DNA of 24,106 bases from an uncultured Chloroflexota bacterium (GCA_902795255.1 CADBKS010000058.1:2293-26398), one strand, 5' to 3'. Counted from the first letter of the stretch, positions 1-7,954 are shown. The notes: generated by a model not told the origin, from the sequence alone. Numbers and translations: made by a program.

Positions 1-2
1 AG

Positions 3-602
3 ATCGGCCGGCCGCTTTCCTTCCGCGCGGAATGGGGCGAATATCTGCCCGGCTGGCACCCGTGGGAAGACTACCGCAGCAGCTACAGCGCCCGCAAAGA
101 CCTGGGCGGCGGGGTGCTGCTGACCCTTTCCCATCCGCTGGACTACATCCGTTTTCTCTTCGGTGACCCGGCCCGAATCTGGGGTCTGAGCACAAAGATC
201 AGTAATCTGGAGCTGGATGTGGATGACATCGCAGAGATCGGCCTGATGATGGCGGACGGAACTGCCGGCAGCGTTCACCTGGATTATTACAGCCGTCCGA
301 CAGCCAACCGGCTGACCGTCAGCGGTTCGGAGGGAACGCTCATATGCGACAACCTGGACGGGACGGTCAAATACCTCGCCCCGGACGGACAGACGGAAGT
401 GTTCGAACCGCAGCCGGCCTATGACCGCAATGACATGTTCCTGAATGAGATGCGCCGCTTCATCGCCGTGACCGAAGGCAGCGCCGGACCCTCCTGCACC
501 CTGGAAGACGGGATCGCCGCACAGCGCATGGTGGACCTGGTCCGCCGCTCCTGGGCAGAAAAACGCATATTCGATTTCGACGGGGAAAGCAGCCGTGGCT
601 GA
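3..602 (+). CDS. Gfo/Idh/MocA-family oxidoreductase, C-terminal part (5' end outside window)
   Basis: The reading frame is open from base 3, so the gene enters from the left edge and about 199 codons are visible. The visible part is the C-terminal alpha/beta domain of an NAD(P)-dependent sugar oxidoreductase. It contains the family-typical stretch GWHPWEDYR..YSARKDLGGG (residues about 18-37 of the visible part), followed by SHPLDYIRFLFG. The Rossmann domain that binds the cofactor is missing because of the window edge. A GTG at 114 is inside this conserved block and is not a credible start. The stop (600-602) overlaps the GTG start of the next gene by 8 bp, which implies co-transcription with the membrane glycosyltransferase-like genes. 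That context suggests a role in modifying a sugar or nucleotide sugar; the substrate cannot be told. Confidence 0.85.
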   Translation: MGRPLSFRAEWGEYLPGWHPWEDYRSSYSARKDLGGGVLLTLSHPLDYIRFLFGDPARIWGLSTKISNLELDVDDIAEIGLMMADGTAGSVHLDYYSRPTANRLTVSGSEGTLICDNLDGTVKYLAPDGQTEVFEPQPAYDRNDMFLNEMRRFIAVTEGSAGPSCTLEDGIAAQRMVDLVRRSWAEKRIFDFDGESSRG

Positions 603-2391
603 GAAAAAGCAGCGGAAAACCGGCTGGCTCGTCTGGCTGTGGTTCATCCTTCTGGCTGTCTTTTTCACGCGGCCCCTCATCGCCCGGATGGGGAATGAGA
701 TCGCAGGCACGGTCGGGGATAATATTTACTTTATCTGGATGATCGGCTGGGTCAAAAAGGCGCTGTTCAGCCTGGGGGTCGACCCGATGAACGTCTGGTT
801 CCTGAACTACCCCGAAGGCTGGAACATGGCCCATACCGAAATGACGCCCGCCCAGCTGACGCTGGCGCAGCCTTTCGCGTTTTTGGGAAGCGAAACCTTC
901 GCCTACAACGCCGTGATGCTGCTGAGCTTCGTGCTCTCCGGCGTCATCACCTTTTACTGGATCCGCAGCCTGAGCGGCTCGGGTGCCGCCGGTCTGCTGA
1001 GCGGCACGATCTTCGCCTGCCTGCCCTACCGTCAGGCCCATTACCTGGCCGGACATCTGAACCTCTCCGGCACCCAGTGGCTGCCGCTTTTCTTCTGGGG
1101 CTGGTTCGAACTGCTGCGGCCCGGTGACACGGGAAAGACCCGCGTCAAAGCGGCGCTGAAAGCCGCGATCGGACTCGGGCTGACCGCCATGACCTCCCAG
1201 TATTACTTCTTCATGACCGTGATCGCCGCGGGTTTTCAGGCCCTCTGGATGGTGCTGATCCATCAGCGGGACAAACTGAAAAGCCCTTCCTTCTGGAAAA
1301 GCTGCGGACTCTTCATCCTGTTTTCCCTGCCGCTCCTGATCCTGGCGGAACTGCCGTTCCTGCAGCTGGCCGGTGCCGGCGGGATGCCGGACCGGGAATG
1401 GTACGGCATCCGCATGTACTCCGCCGGGCTGAGCGATTATCTGCTGCCCGGGATCAACCACTTCCTGCTCGGGAAATGGGTCGGCAACCATTTCAACCGG
1501 GAGATCTGGGTCGAAGCCACCCTGTATATCGGGTTCGCCGCACTGGCCCTTTTCCTTTACGCCATGATCACCCGCGGGAAACAGATCCGCTGGGAACGGC
1601 AGATGCTTCTGACCGGCATCGTGATCGCCGTCGTCCTCTCCATGGGGACCGACCTGCACTGGAACGGGGACCCGGTCGAACTGCACCTGACGGGCCGTCT
1701 TGCGGAGATCCTCGGCCGGTCGGTCGAACCGATCCGCCTGCCGGGACTGATCCTCTTCAAATATTTTCCCTTCTACGCCAAACTGCGGGCGATGATGCGC
1801 TTCGGGGTCTTCGCCCTGCTGTTCATCGCCGCCGGTGCCGGGTACGCACTGTGCGGGATCGAAAAGCACGGCGTGAAGAAGGCGGTGATTTGTATTGCCG
1901 CGGCGCTCCTGCTGGTGATCCTGGATTACCTGCCGCAGAAACAGACCGAATTTTCCGAAATCGGCCCGCGGAAGGCCGACTTATGGCTGGCACAGCAGCC
2001 GGAAAGCGGGTCCGTAATGCGCTACCCCTTCTACCTGAATGACGATCAGGCAGGGACCTATTACACGCTTTACAACGAAAAGCCTTTTATCGGCGGCTTT
2101 TTCAACGCTTTTCCGACCGAACAGTATCAGAAGATCTACGGCGTTATGAGCCGTTTCCCGTCCGAAGCAAGTCTGGAACTCGCGGAAGAGCTGGATGTGT
2201 CCTTCTTCCTGATCGAGGAGGAAGAGCTGAAGGCCGTGATCGAAGAAGGGAGCGTCCCCTGGGATTCCCCGGAGGAGCTTTACGAAGCCGCTGCCGCTTA
2301 CGGCCTGACCGACTGCGGCGAAATGGACGGCATCAGAATATATAAGAGGATCCAGGATCCGGGATCCGGGATCCAGGGCAGCAGCCGATAA
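595..2391 (+). CDS. polytopic membrane protein, GT-C glycosyltransferase-like
   Basis: 598 residues with a short basic N-terminus and many hydrophobic helices through to about residue 440, then a soluble C-terminal portion. An Asp in the first extracytoplasmic loop (GTVGDN, D42) and the loop motif NLSGTQWLPLFFWGW resemble GT-C enzymes that use polyprenyl-phosphate sugars, but no specific family is certain. The GTG start at 595 is chosen because a GGGGAAA ribosome site lies at 582-588 and the start overlaps the preceding stop. The last 15 codons are oddly encoded by a heptanucleotide repeat (2348-2375), giving a tail of the form IQDPGSGIQG. It is followed after 43 bp by a second membrane GT-C-like gene. 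Likely role: transfer of sugars to an extracytoplasmic glycan or protein; this is inference from fold and neighbours. Confidence 0.7.
   Translation: MAEKKQRKTGWLVWLWFILLAVFFTRPLIARMGNEIAGTVGDNIYFIWMIGWVKKALFSLGVDPMNVWFLNYPEGWNMAHTEMTPAQLTLAQPFAFLGSETFAYNAVMLLSFVLSGVITFYWIRSLSGSGAAGLLSGTIFACLPYRQAHYLAGHLNLSGTQWLPLFFWGWFELLRPGDTGKTRVKAALKAAIGLGLTAMTSQYYFFMTVIAAGFQALWMVLIHQRDKLKSPSFWKSCGLFILFSLPLLILAELPFLQLAGAGGMPDREWYGIRMYSAGLSDYLLPGINHFLLGKWVGNHFNREIWVEATLYIGFAALALFLYAMITRGKQIRWERQMLLTGIVIAVVLSMGTDLHWNGDPVELHLTGRLAEILGRSVEPIRLPGLILFKYFPFYAKLRAMMRFGVFALLFIAAGAGYALCGIEKHGVKKAVICIAAALLLVILDYLPQKQTEFSEIGPRKADLWLAQQPESGSVMRYPFYLNDDQAGTYYTLYNEKPFIGGFFNAFPTEQYQKIYGVMSRFPSEASLELAEELDVSFFLIEEEELKAVIEEGSVPWDSPEELYEAAAAYGLTDCGEMDGIRIYKRIQDPGSGIQGSSR
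2348..2375 (+). repeat. heptanucleotide tandem repeat, (GGATCCR)x4
   Basis: GGATCC occurs at 2348, 2355, 2362 and 2369, exactly 7 bp apart, with a seventh base of A, G, G, A. The array lies inside the last codons of the 598-residue membrane protein, 16 bp before its stop codon. Because 7 is not a multiple of 3, gain or loss of one unit would change the C-terminal frame. Confidence 0.9.
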
Positions 2392-2434
2392 AGAGCATCC
2401 ATTCAATATTTATGATCAAAAAGGGGAAAGCCTT

Positions 2435-4060
2435 ATGATGTACAGCTATTCAAAGAAACCGACCGGCACGTGGGTCATCGCGGCCCTGATCTGTGCCGCG
2501 GCAGCCGCCGGGATCCTCTTTATCAGCATGGTACAGGGCCCCGGAGTCGGCGGTGACGCCACCATCTACATCACCAGCGCCCGGAACCTGCTTGAAGGGA
2601 ACGGGCTCGGCCTCATCAACGCCGCCGGCGAATTCCGGCTGATCCCCTACTTTCCGCCATTTTATTCGCTGGTCCTGGCCTTCTTCGGCCTTTTCACGTC
2701 CAACCTGACCATGGTGGCCATGATCCTGAATATGGTCCTGGCTGCCGGACTTGTTTTTCTGATCACCTTCTGGACGATCCGCATTTCCGAAAAGCTCTTT
2801 CCAGGCGTACTGCTGGGGCTGCTGCTGGGCGGGTCCCCGATCCTCGTGCCGGCTTATTCCTGGGCCATGTCCGAACCGCTGGCGATCCTGCTGGGCTTTG
2901 CCGGGCTGATCCTGCTGGAGAAAAGCCTGGTCGAAGACCTGCGTTTCGCCTTCTGGTGCTCGGCCGTCCTGCTGGGCCTTTCCTTCCTGACCCGCTATTC
3001 CTCCACCGCGTTTATCGGAGCGGCCGTGCTGCTCATTTTCTGCTTCGAAGGGGAAACCTTCAGGGACCGCTTCCTTTCCGCCTTCTGCTACGGGCTGGTC
3101 TCCGCGGTCCCGATGATCGTCTGGCTGGTGATCGATTTCACCCAGACAAAAACCGTCGCCTCCCGCAGCATGATCAGCGGCCGGACCGCCGCGCTCTGGG
3201 CCGCTTTCGTGTCAAAGATCAAACATGTCTTCTCCCTCTGGCTCCTTCCGGAGTCCCTGGCGGCGAAGATGCCGGGCTTTCTCGTCACGCTGGTCAGCAT
3301 CTTCATCGTGATCTTTCTGGCCGGATCGCTCGCCGGTTCCGTCATTGCCCTCCGCGGAAAGACCCGCTACCCGCGCTATGCCCGGATGTTCTTTCTGCTT
3401 TCCGCCTTCAGCCTGGTCTACCTGCTGCTGATCGTCATCGTCTCCCTGCGGACCTATCCGCCGATCACGATCAACACCCGCATGCTGCTGCCGGTCTATA
3501 TCGCCGTTTTCTTTTTGATCTACCTGCTGTTCGCCCTGTTCGGTGAATACAATCACCGGATCTCCAGAGAGTTCGTTTTCAACACGGCGCTCTTCCTTTT
3601 CATGATCTTTTCCGTCTACCGGGGTGTCCGGATCGCCAACCAGAACGCGATCGACGGGCTCGGGTACAACGCTGTTGAATGGAAGGAGTCTCAGACGGTC
3701 GCTTATATCCGGGCAAACATCCCCGCGGATGCGGAGATCGTGACGAATGAGGAAACAGCACTGCTTTACCTGCTGGACCGCCGCACCTGGCCGATGCACG
3801 AGGTATACGTGAGTGAGCCGGATGCCGAATATTACGCTTACGAGAGCGATACCGCCGCTGAAAATGACCGGAGCCGGCAGGTCTTCCGGGCAGGCGGCGC
3901 GTATCTTGCTGTTTTTGACACCTTTGAGAGCCAGATGGCCGATATCTACGGCAGTGATGCCCCGGAACGGATCGAAAAGCTGCTGGGGAACCTGGAGCTT
4001 CTCTTCAAAGGGGATGACGGACGCATTTACGTCCTGAAAACCGGTAATGCCACAGACTGA
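2435..4060 (+). CDS. GT39/PMT-like polytopic membrane glycosyltransferase
   Basis: 541 residues. The N-terminus has a transmembrane helix (about 13-33) and then the loop GGDATIYITSARNLLEGNGL (about 39-58). This is the signature first loop of the PMT/ArnT-like GT-C families, with the likely catalytic Asp at 41. About ten further hydrophobic segments follow to about residue 400, then a roughly 130-residue soluble domain starting near ESQTVAYIRANIPADAEIV, a layout common in bacterial GT39-like proteins. Two ATGs are adjacent (2435 and 2438) behind an AAGGGGAAAG ribosome site at 2421-2430; either could start. Family knowledge implies transfer of a sugar from a polyprenyl-phosphate donor on the outer face of the membrane; acceptor unknown. 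SurE follows after 15 bp, suggesting one operon. Confidence 0.78.
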   Translation: MMYSYSKKPTGTWVIAALICAAAAAGILFISMVQGPGVGGDATIYITSARNLLEGNGLGLINAAGEFRLIPYFPPFYSLVLAFFGLFTSNLTMVAMILNMVLAAGLVFLITFWTIRISEKLFPGVLLGLLLGGSPILVPAYSWAMSEPLAILLGFAGLILLEKSLVEDLRFAFWCSAVLLGLSFLTRYSSTAFIGAAVLLIFCFEGETFRDRFLSAFCYGLVSAVPMIVWLVIDFTQTKTVASRSMISGRTAALWAAFVSKIKHVFSLWLLPESLAAKMPGFLVTLVSIFIVIFLAGSLAGSVIALRGKTRYPRYARMFFLLSAFSLVYLLLIVIVSLRTYPPITINTRMLLPVYIAVFFLIYLLFALFGEYNHRISREFVFNTALFLFMIFSVYRGVRIANQNAIDGLGYNAVEWKESQTVAYIRANIPADAEIVTNEETALLYLLDRRTWPMHEVYVSEPDAEYYAYESDTAAENDRSRQVFRAGGAYLAVFDTFESQMADIYGSDAPERIEKLLGNLELLFKGDDGRIYVLKTGNATD

Positions 4061-4075
4061 GAGAAAGGCGGCCGC

Positions 4076-4846
4076 ATGCATATCGTGATAACCAATGATG
4101 ATGGGATCAAAGCTCCCGGCATCCATGCCCTGGCCAAAGCCGCCCGCAAGCTGGGGCGTGTCACCGTGATCGCTCCGGACGGCAACTGGTCCGCCTGCGG
4201 GCACAATAAAGCGCTCGGACGCCCGCTGCGCCTGGATCCGTGGGACTTTCCGGAAGCGGACGCAGCCTGGGTCACGGACGGCAGCCCATCGGACTGCGCC
4301 GCGTTCGCCGGGCTGAAATTCACCGAAGAGCCGGCCGATCTGCTGCTCTCGGGGATCAATCCGACCCCGAACCTCGGACACGACATCACCTATTCCGGGA
4401 CGGTCATGGCCGCCGCGGAGGCCGCGATCTGGGGGCTGCCCGCTGCCGCGTTTTCCATCGACTGCGCCGGGGTAAGACCCGAAGCCATCGATTTTTCCGT
4501 GATCGAAACGGTCCTGCCGCGGATCGTAAAACAGCTGACCGAACATCCGCTGCCGCAGCTGACGATCCTGAACGTCAACATGCCCTGCCTGCCCGGCGGA
4601 CAGATCCGCGGATATAAAATGACCCGCTGCTGTGACCGGATCTACAATGATTATCTCGTCCGCTGTACCGACCCCTTCGGCCGGCCGTATTACTGGTTCG
4701 GCGGGGATCCGCCGGAAAGCGTTCCCGAAGAAGGGACGGACGGGCAGGCGCTGGCGGATGGATACGTGAGCGTAACGCCGGTCCATCAGGACCTGACCGC
4801 ATATAAGCTGCTTGAACAAATGTCTTCGTGGAAATGGGAGGATTGA
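4076..4846 (+). CDS. surE: 5'/3'-nucleotidase SurE
   Basis: 256 residues, the usual SurE size. It removes phosphate from nucleoside 5'- and 3'-monophosphates in a metal-dependent reaction in the cytoplasm. All four metal ligands known from the Thermotoga enzyme are visible at the same numbers: D8 and D9 in the N-terminal VITNDDGIKAPG, S39 in APDGNWSACGH, and N95 in LLSGINPTPNLG. The following DITYSGTVMAAAEAAIWGLPA block is also diagnostic. The ATG at 4076 follows a GAGAAAGG site with normal spacing. The gene lies 15 bp after the GT39-like gene and 7 bp before the L-asparaginase start, so it is probably part of one transcript with them. Nothing is missing or broken. Confidence 0.95.
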   Translation: MHIVITNDDGIKAPGIHALAKAARKLGRVTVIAPDGNWSACGHNKALGRPLRLDPWDFPEADAAWVTDGSPSDCAAFAGLKFTEEPADLLLSGINPTPNLGHDITYSGTVMAAAEAAIWGLPAAAFSIDCAGVRPEAIDFSVIETVLPRIVKQLTEHPLPQLTILNVNMPCLPGGQIRGYKMTRCCDRIYNDYLVRCTDPFGRPYYWFGGDPPESVPEEGTDGQALADGYVSVTPVHQDLTAYKLLEQMSSWKWED

Positions 4847-4853
4847 ACGCTGC

Positions 4854-5846
4854 ATGAACAACAGACCCGAATTGCGCAAAGTTGTCATTCTGGGAACCGG
4901 CGGGACGATCGCCGGGGTCGGTGAACCGGGGCTTACGACCGGTTACTTCAGCGGCGGACTGGATATCGACTCACTGATCACCGGCGTACCGGGCCTCAAG
5001 GATCTGGCCTGGCTGGTCGGGGAACAGATCGCCAACGTCAACAGCGACGACATCACCCAGCAGGACTGGCTGAAGCTGACACGGCGGATCAACGAGCTCT
5101 CCCGCCAGAACGATATTGCCGGCTTCGTCGTCACTCACGGGACGGACACGCTGGAGGAAACGGCGTTCTTTCTGAACCTGACAGTCAAGACCCGCAAGCC
5201 GGTCGTGATCACCGGCGCCATGCGCCCCACCACCGCCCTCAGCCCGGACGGCCCGTTCAATCTGTACCAGGCCGTCGCGCTGGCTTCCAGCCGGGAGGCA
5301 TACGGGAAAGGGGTCCTCGCGGTCTTCTCGGATGCCATTTACAGCGCCCGGGACGTCCAGAAGGGCAGTACGTTCCATGTGGACGCCTTCTCCTCGGATG
5401 ACTTCGGCTGTCTCGGCTATATCCGCGATACGAAGCCCTTCTTTTACAACGCGCTGGTCAAGAAACACACCGTGGATACGGAATTCGACGTCAGCGAGCT
5501 GGAGTCCCTCCCGAAAGTCTCGATCGCTTATTTCCACGTGGACGCGGATCCGGAGATCCTGCGTTTCCAGATGGAAAAATCCGACGGTCTGATCATCGCC
5601 GGAGCCGGGAACGGGGAAATGAGCCTGCTCTGGGAAGAAGAGGTCCGCGCGCTGGAAAACTGCGGGAAGCCGATCGTGATCACGTCCCGCATCCATGACG
5701 GCATCGTCACCCTGGGCCCCGGCGTCCCGGCCAATGTCTTTTCCGGAGACACGCTGAACCCGCAGAAGGCCCGGATCCTGCTGATGCTGGCGCTGACGAA
5801 AACCCGCGACATCCCCGCGATCCGCAGCATGTTTGAAACGTATTGA
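4854..5846 (+). CDS. L-asparaginase (bacterial type I/II family)
   Basis: 330 residues from ATG 4854; hydrolyses L-asparagine to aspartate and ammonia. Upstream in-frame codons exist back to 4812, but ATG 4854 is preferred because GGGAGGA lies at 4836-4842 and the conserved fold begins at once. The first catalytic Thr is T15 in GTGGTIAG. The second motif is THGTDTLEET (T94-T103), with T97-D98 equivalent to the T89-D90 pair of the E. coli type II enzyme. K170 in ARDVQKGSTFH corresponds to the catalytic Lys. GAMRP (121-125) is also typical. No signal peptide is present, so it should be cytoplasmic, unlike periplasmic AnsB. It follows surE by 7 bp. The stop is followed almost immediately by a heptanucleotide array. 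Confidence 0.93.
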   Translation: MNNRPELRKVVILGTGGTIAGVGEPGLTTGYFSGGLDIDSLITGVPGLKDLAWLVGEQIANVNSDDITQQDWLKLTRRINELSRQNDIAGFVVTHGTDTLEETAFFLNLTVKTRKPVVITGAMRPTTALSPDGPFNLYQAVALASSREAYGKGVLAVFSDAIYSARDVQKGSTFHVDAFSSDDFGCLGYIRDTKPFFYNALVKKHTVDTEFDVSELESLPKVSIAYFHVDADPEILRFQMEKSDGLIIAGAGNGEMSLLWEEEVRALENCGKPIVITSRIHDGIVTLGPGVPANVFSGDTLNPQKARILLMLALTKTRDIPAIRSMFETY

Positions 5847-5851
5847 TCAGT

Positions 5852-6078
5852 TGGCAGCAGGCAGCTGGCAGCTGGCTGCGGTGATCGGTACCGCTGCGCG
5901 GCAGTTCGTATGCACTTTGCTTTGCGCCTGAGCGGAGCTAACGAAAAAAGCTGCCGTTCCTCCCATCTTGAAGGTGACTACGGTACCGGCGCTCAATACA
6001 TTCCGCGCGGAGCGTATCAAGATCCGACGCGAAGCGTCACCGATTTGACTGCCGGCTGCCTGCTGACAGCTGCCAGCT
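5852..6078. repeat. intergenic element bounded by inverted heptanucleotide arrays
   Basis: The 283-bp gap between the asparaginase and M50 genes has no convincing gene. Its left end is four 7-bp units (5852-5879: TGGCAGC, AGGCAGC, TGGCAGC, TGGCTGC). Its right end is four 7-bp units (6051-6078: GCCGGCT, GCCTGCT, GACAGCT, GCCAGCT). Read on the opposite strand, the right units are variants of the same AGCTGGC motif, so the ends form imperfect terminal inverted repeats about 227 bp apart. A second inverted pair, GGTACCG (5887-5893) and CGGTACC (5981-5987), is nested inside. A 26-bp stretch at 6020-6045 recurs exactly at 12195-12220. This resembles a MITE-like or dispersed non-coding repeat; no transposase or clear target duplication is visible. 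Confidence 0.55.
6020..6045. repeat. 26-bp dispersed repeat, copy 1
   Basis: Identical over 26 bp to 12195-12220. Its core GACGCGAAGCGTC is a 5-bp stem with a GAA loop and contains GCGAAGC, known as an unusually stable DNA mini-hairpin. Confidence 0.85.
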
Positions 6079-6116
6079 GAACAAAGCACTCTTCCCATCC
6101 TCCCGCTCCATTGAAG

Positions 6117-6122
6117 TATAAT
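6117..6122 (+). promoter_or_regulatory. -10 box (TATAAT) of a probable leaderless promoter for the M50 gene
   Basis: A perfect TATAAT lies 7 bp before the ATG at 6130, which places the expected transcription start at or next to the start codon. No Shine-Dalgarno sequence is seen before 6130 or before the next ATG at 6139. No good -35 hexamer is visible at 16-18 bp upstream, so the promoter call rests on the -10 box alone. Confidence 0.5.
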
Positions 6123-6129
6123 AGTTCAC

Positions 6130-6780
6130 ATGCTGAGAATGGATCCCTCCCTGCTGATCACCCGCATCGTGACGCTTCTGATCGCGTTCACGTGCCATGA
6201 GTTTTCCCACGCACTGGCGGCAGTGCTGTTCGGTGACGATACGCCGAAAAGAGACGGACGTCTCTCCCTGAACCCGCTCCGCCATCTGGACCCGTGGGGC
6301 AGCCTGCTGCTGATCTTCGCCGGCTTCGGCTGGGCAAAACCGGTGCGCGTCGATCCCTATGCCGTCACACGGAAGACCAAAGCCGGCATGATGCTGGTCG
6401 CGGCGGCGGGACCCTGTGCCAATTTCGTCCTTGCCTGCATCGCCGCGCTGCTGCTGCGTTCCGGAATCATCCCGAACGTCCAGCCGTTCGGGCTCAGCTG
6501 GATGCCCCGGACGATCTATGCACTGCGACAGTTCATCATGATCAACCTGAGCCTGCTGGTCTTCAACCTCGTGCCGCTCCGGCCGCTGGACGGAGAAAAG
6601 GTGCTCGGATATTTTATCCCGTCCTCCTTCCGCGGCACCTGGAGCCGCATCCAGTCCTACGGGCAGCAGATCCTGATGCTCTGCTTTTTCCTTCTGCCTT
6701 ATCTGAATATTAATTTCGCGCATGACCTCGTCAGCGGCATCGCCTTTTCCCTTTACCGTATGCTGACCGGAGGATATTGA
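6130..6780 (+). CDS. M50 family (site-2 protease-like) membrane metalloprotease
   Basis: 216 residues, the typical length of the short M50B proteins without a PDZ domain. The zinc-binding HEFSH is at 23-27 inside the first membrane helix, and the second motif NLVPLRPLDG is at 146-155, where D154 supplies the third zinc ligand. Between them lie GWAKPVRVDPYAV and AAAGPCANFVLA, both typical of the family. Four to five hydrophobic segments are evident. The family cleaves substrates inside the membrane, often anti-sigma factors; the target here is unknown. ATG 6130 lacks a ribosome site and sits 7 bp after TATAAT, so it may be translated from a leaderless mRNA; ATG 6139 is the alternative. The stop overlaps the next start (TGATG). 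Confidence 0.88.
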   Translation: MLRMDPSLLITRIVTLLIAFTCHEFSHALAAVLFGDDTPKRDGRLSLNPLRHLDPWGSLLLIFAGFGWAKPVRVDPYAVTRKTKAGMMLVAAAGPCANFVLACIAALLLRSGIIPNVQPFGLSWMPRTIYALRQFIMINLSLLVFNLVPLRPLDGEKVLGYFIPSSFRGTWSRIQSYGQQILMLCFFLLPYLNINFAHDLVSGIAFSLYRMLTGGY

Positions 6781-7697
6781 TGCCGGGACCCGTGACCGTT
6801 ATCGGCCTGGGCGCTTTCGGCAGCCGGCTCGCAAAGTCCATCAAAACCCGGAAGCCGGAATGCCGCATCACCGGCTCCGACCCGGAGCAGGCCGCCTGTT
6901 CGGCGGCCCTGACCCAAAAATATGCCGACCACATTGAACACAACCGGCTCAGCGCGGTGAAAAATGCCGGGCTGATCCTGCTGGCCGTTCCCGCTGACCA
7001 GACCAAAAGCGTACTCGAACACATCGGCCATGACGTCAGTCCCGATGCCGTGATCCTGGACTGCTGTCCGGCCAAAACCGCCGCGGCCGCATGGGCGCGG
7101 CAGTACCTTGCCCGGCCGGAGAACTTTGCCGGCATCTGGGCCGGAAGCGGGACGCTTTTCACCGCGGCGGATGCCGCCGTCTCGGAAGCGGCGCTCAAAG
7201 CGGCCGCGGAACTGGCGGGACTGCTGGGGCTGAAACACACGTTTGCCGATCCGGCGGAACTGGACGGGCTGATCGCGTCGGTTTATGACCTGCCCATCCT
7301 GGCCGCCGCCGGGCTGACAGCCTGTCTCAGCGAACGCCCCGGCTGGAAGGACGGGCAAAACGCCGCCGGAGAGACCCTGCTGCAGATGACAGCGCCGGCC
7401 CGCATCAAAACCGACAGGGACGACTCCGGAACCGCGCTCATGAGTCACCGGGAGAGCACCGTCCGCCTGCTGGACGAATATATCCGGACCCTCGGCGACA
7501 TCAGGGACCTGATCCGCCGGCAGGATGAAAGCGGACTGCGGACCCTGACGGAAAACAGCCGGAAGGCGGCCGCTGAGCTGCAGAAAGCCCCTTCCCGTTC
7601 CGGTGAAGAGCACACCATGCCGGATCTGCCCGACACAGCGGACTTTCTGAGACAGACATTTTTCGGAGGCCTGTTACGGAAAAAGAACCGGAACTGA
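6780..7697 (+). CDS. prephenate/arogenate dehydrogenase-like NAD(P)-binding protein
   Basis: 305 residues from ATG 6780, preferred over TTG 6777 because GGAGGA ends at 6774. The N-terminus is a Rossmann fold with GLGAFG (G9, G11, G14) after a hydrophobic strand, then LILLAVPADQTKSVLEHIG and VILDCCPAKTAA. These match the nucleotide-binding half of TyrA-type dehydrogenases, which oxidise prephenate or arogenate in tyrosine synthesis. The C-terminal half is helical, as in TyrA, but the canonical HPxxG segment is not apparent; IWAGSGTLFTAADA occupies that position. It may therefore be a divergent TyrA or a relative with another substrate. It overlaps the M50 stop and the GIY-YIG frame, so it is within one operon. 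Family fold fairly sure; exact activity not. Confidence 0.6.
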   Translation: MPGPVTVIGLGAFGSRLAKSIKTRKPECRITGSDPEQAACSAALTQKYADHIEHNRLSAVKNAGLILLAVPADQTKSVLEHIGHDVSPDAVILDCCPAKTAAAAWARQYLARPENFAGIWAGSGTLFTAADAAVSEAALKAAAELAGLLGLKHTFADPAELDGLIASVYDLPILAAAGLTACLSERPGWKDGQNAAGETLLQMTAPARIKTDRDDSGTALMSHRESTVRLLDEYIRTLGDIRDLIRRQDESGLRTLTENSRKAAAELQKAPSRSGEEHTMPDLPDTADFLRQTFFGGLLRKKNRN

Positions 7698-7954
7698 AGC
7701 CGTATTACTGCTATATCGTCCGCTGCCGGGACAATACGCTGTATACCGGGATCACCAACGATCTCGAACGGCGTATCGCCGTCCACAACAAAGGAAAAGG
7801 CGGCGCATACACCGCGTCCCGCTGTCCGGTGCATCTGGTCTACTCCGAATACGCCGGCAGCAAGAGTGACGCCCTGCGCCGTGAATTACAGATCAAATCC
7901 CTGACGCGCAGCCAGAAGCTCGCGCTGATCAACAAGGAGAATCATGGAGAATAA
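7676..7954 (+). CDS. GIY-YIG nuclease-superfamily protein (UPF0213/YhbQ-like), non-canonical start
   Basis: About 92 residues. The reading frame gives KPYYCYIVRCRDNTLYTGIT, then NDLERRIAVHNKGKGGAYTASR, then LRRELQIKSLTRSQKLALI. This is a full-length UPF0213-type single GIY-YIG domain, with Tyr, Arg (ERR) and Glu (RREL) catalytic-type residues. The frame is open from 7607 but contains no ATG, GTG or TTG before the domain. GGAGG at 7665-7669 sits 6 bp before ACG 7676, the start given here; ATT 7658 and CTG 7694 are alternatives. It overlaps the TyrA-like gene upstream by 22 bp and era downstream by 11 bp, so translational coupling is likely. Function of the family is not settled; nucleic-acid cleavage or repair is usually assumed. 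Confidence 0.82.
   Translation, partial: TEKEPELKPYYCYIVRCRDNTLYTGITNDLERRIAVHNKGKGGAYTASRCPVHLVYSEYAGSKSDALRRELQIKSLTRSQKLALINKENHGE

Noticed and set aside
114..602. GTG 114 as the start of a 162-residue protein
   Set aside because: The frame is open upstream to the window edge and encodes conserved Gfo/Idh/MocA sequence before this codon.
4812..4853. Longer asparaginase N-terminus starting at 4812
   Set aside because: It would overlap surE by 35 bp, lacks a ribosome site and adds residues absent from the family; GGGAGGA supports ATG 4854.
5847..6098. 83-codon open frame on the - strand in the asparaginase-M50 gap
   Set aside because: It is composed of the heptad arrays and the 26-bp dispersed repeat, has no ribosome site, and shows no recognisable protein features.
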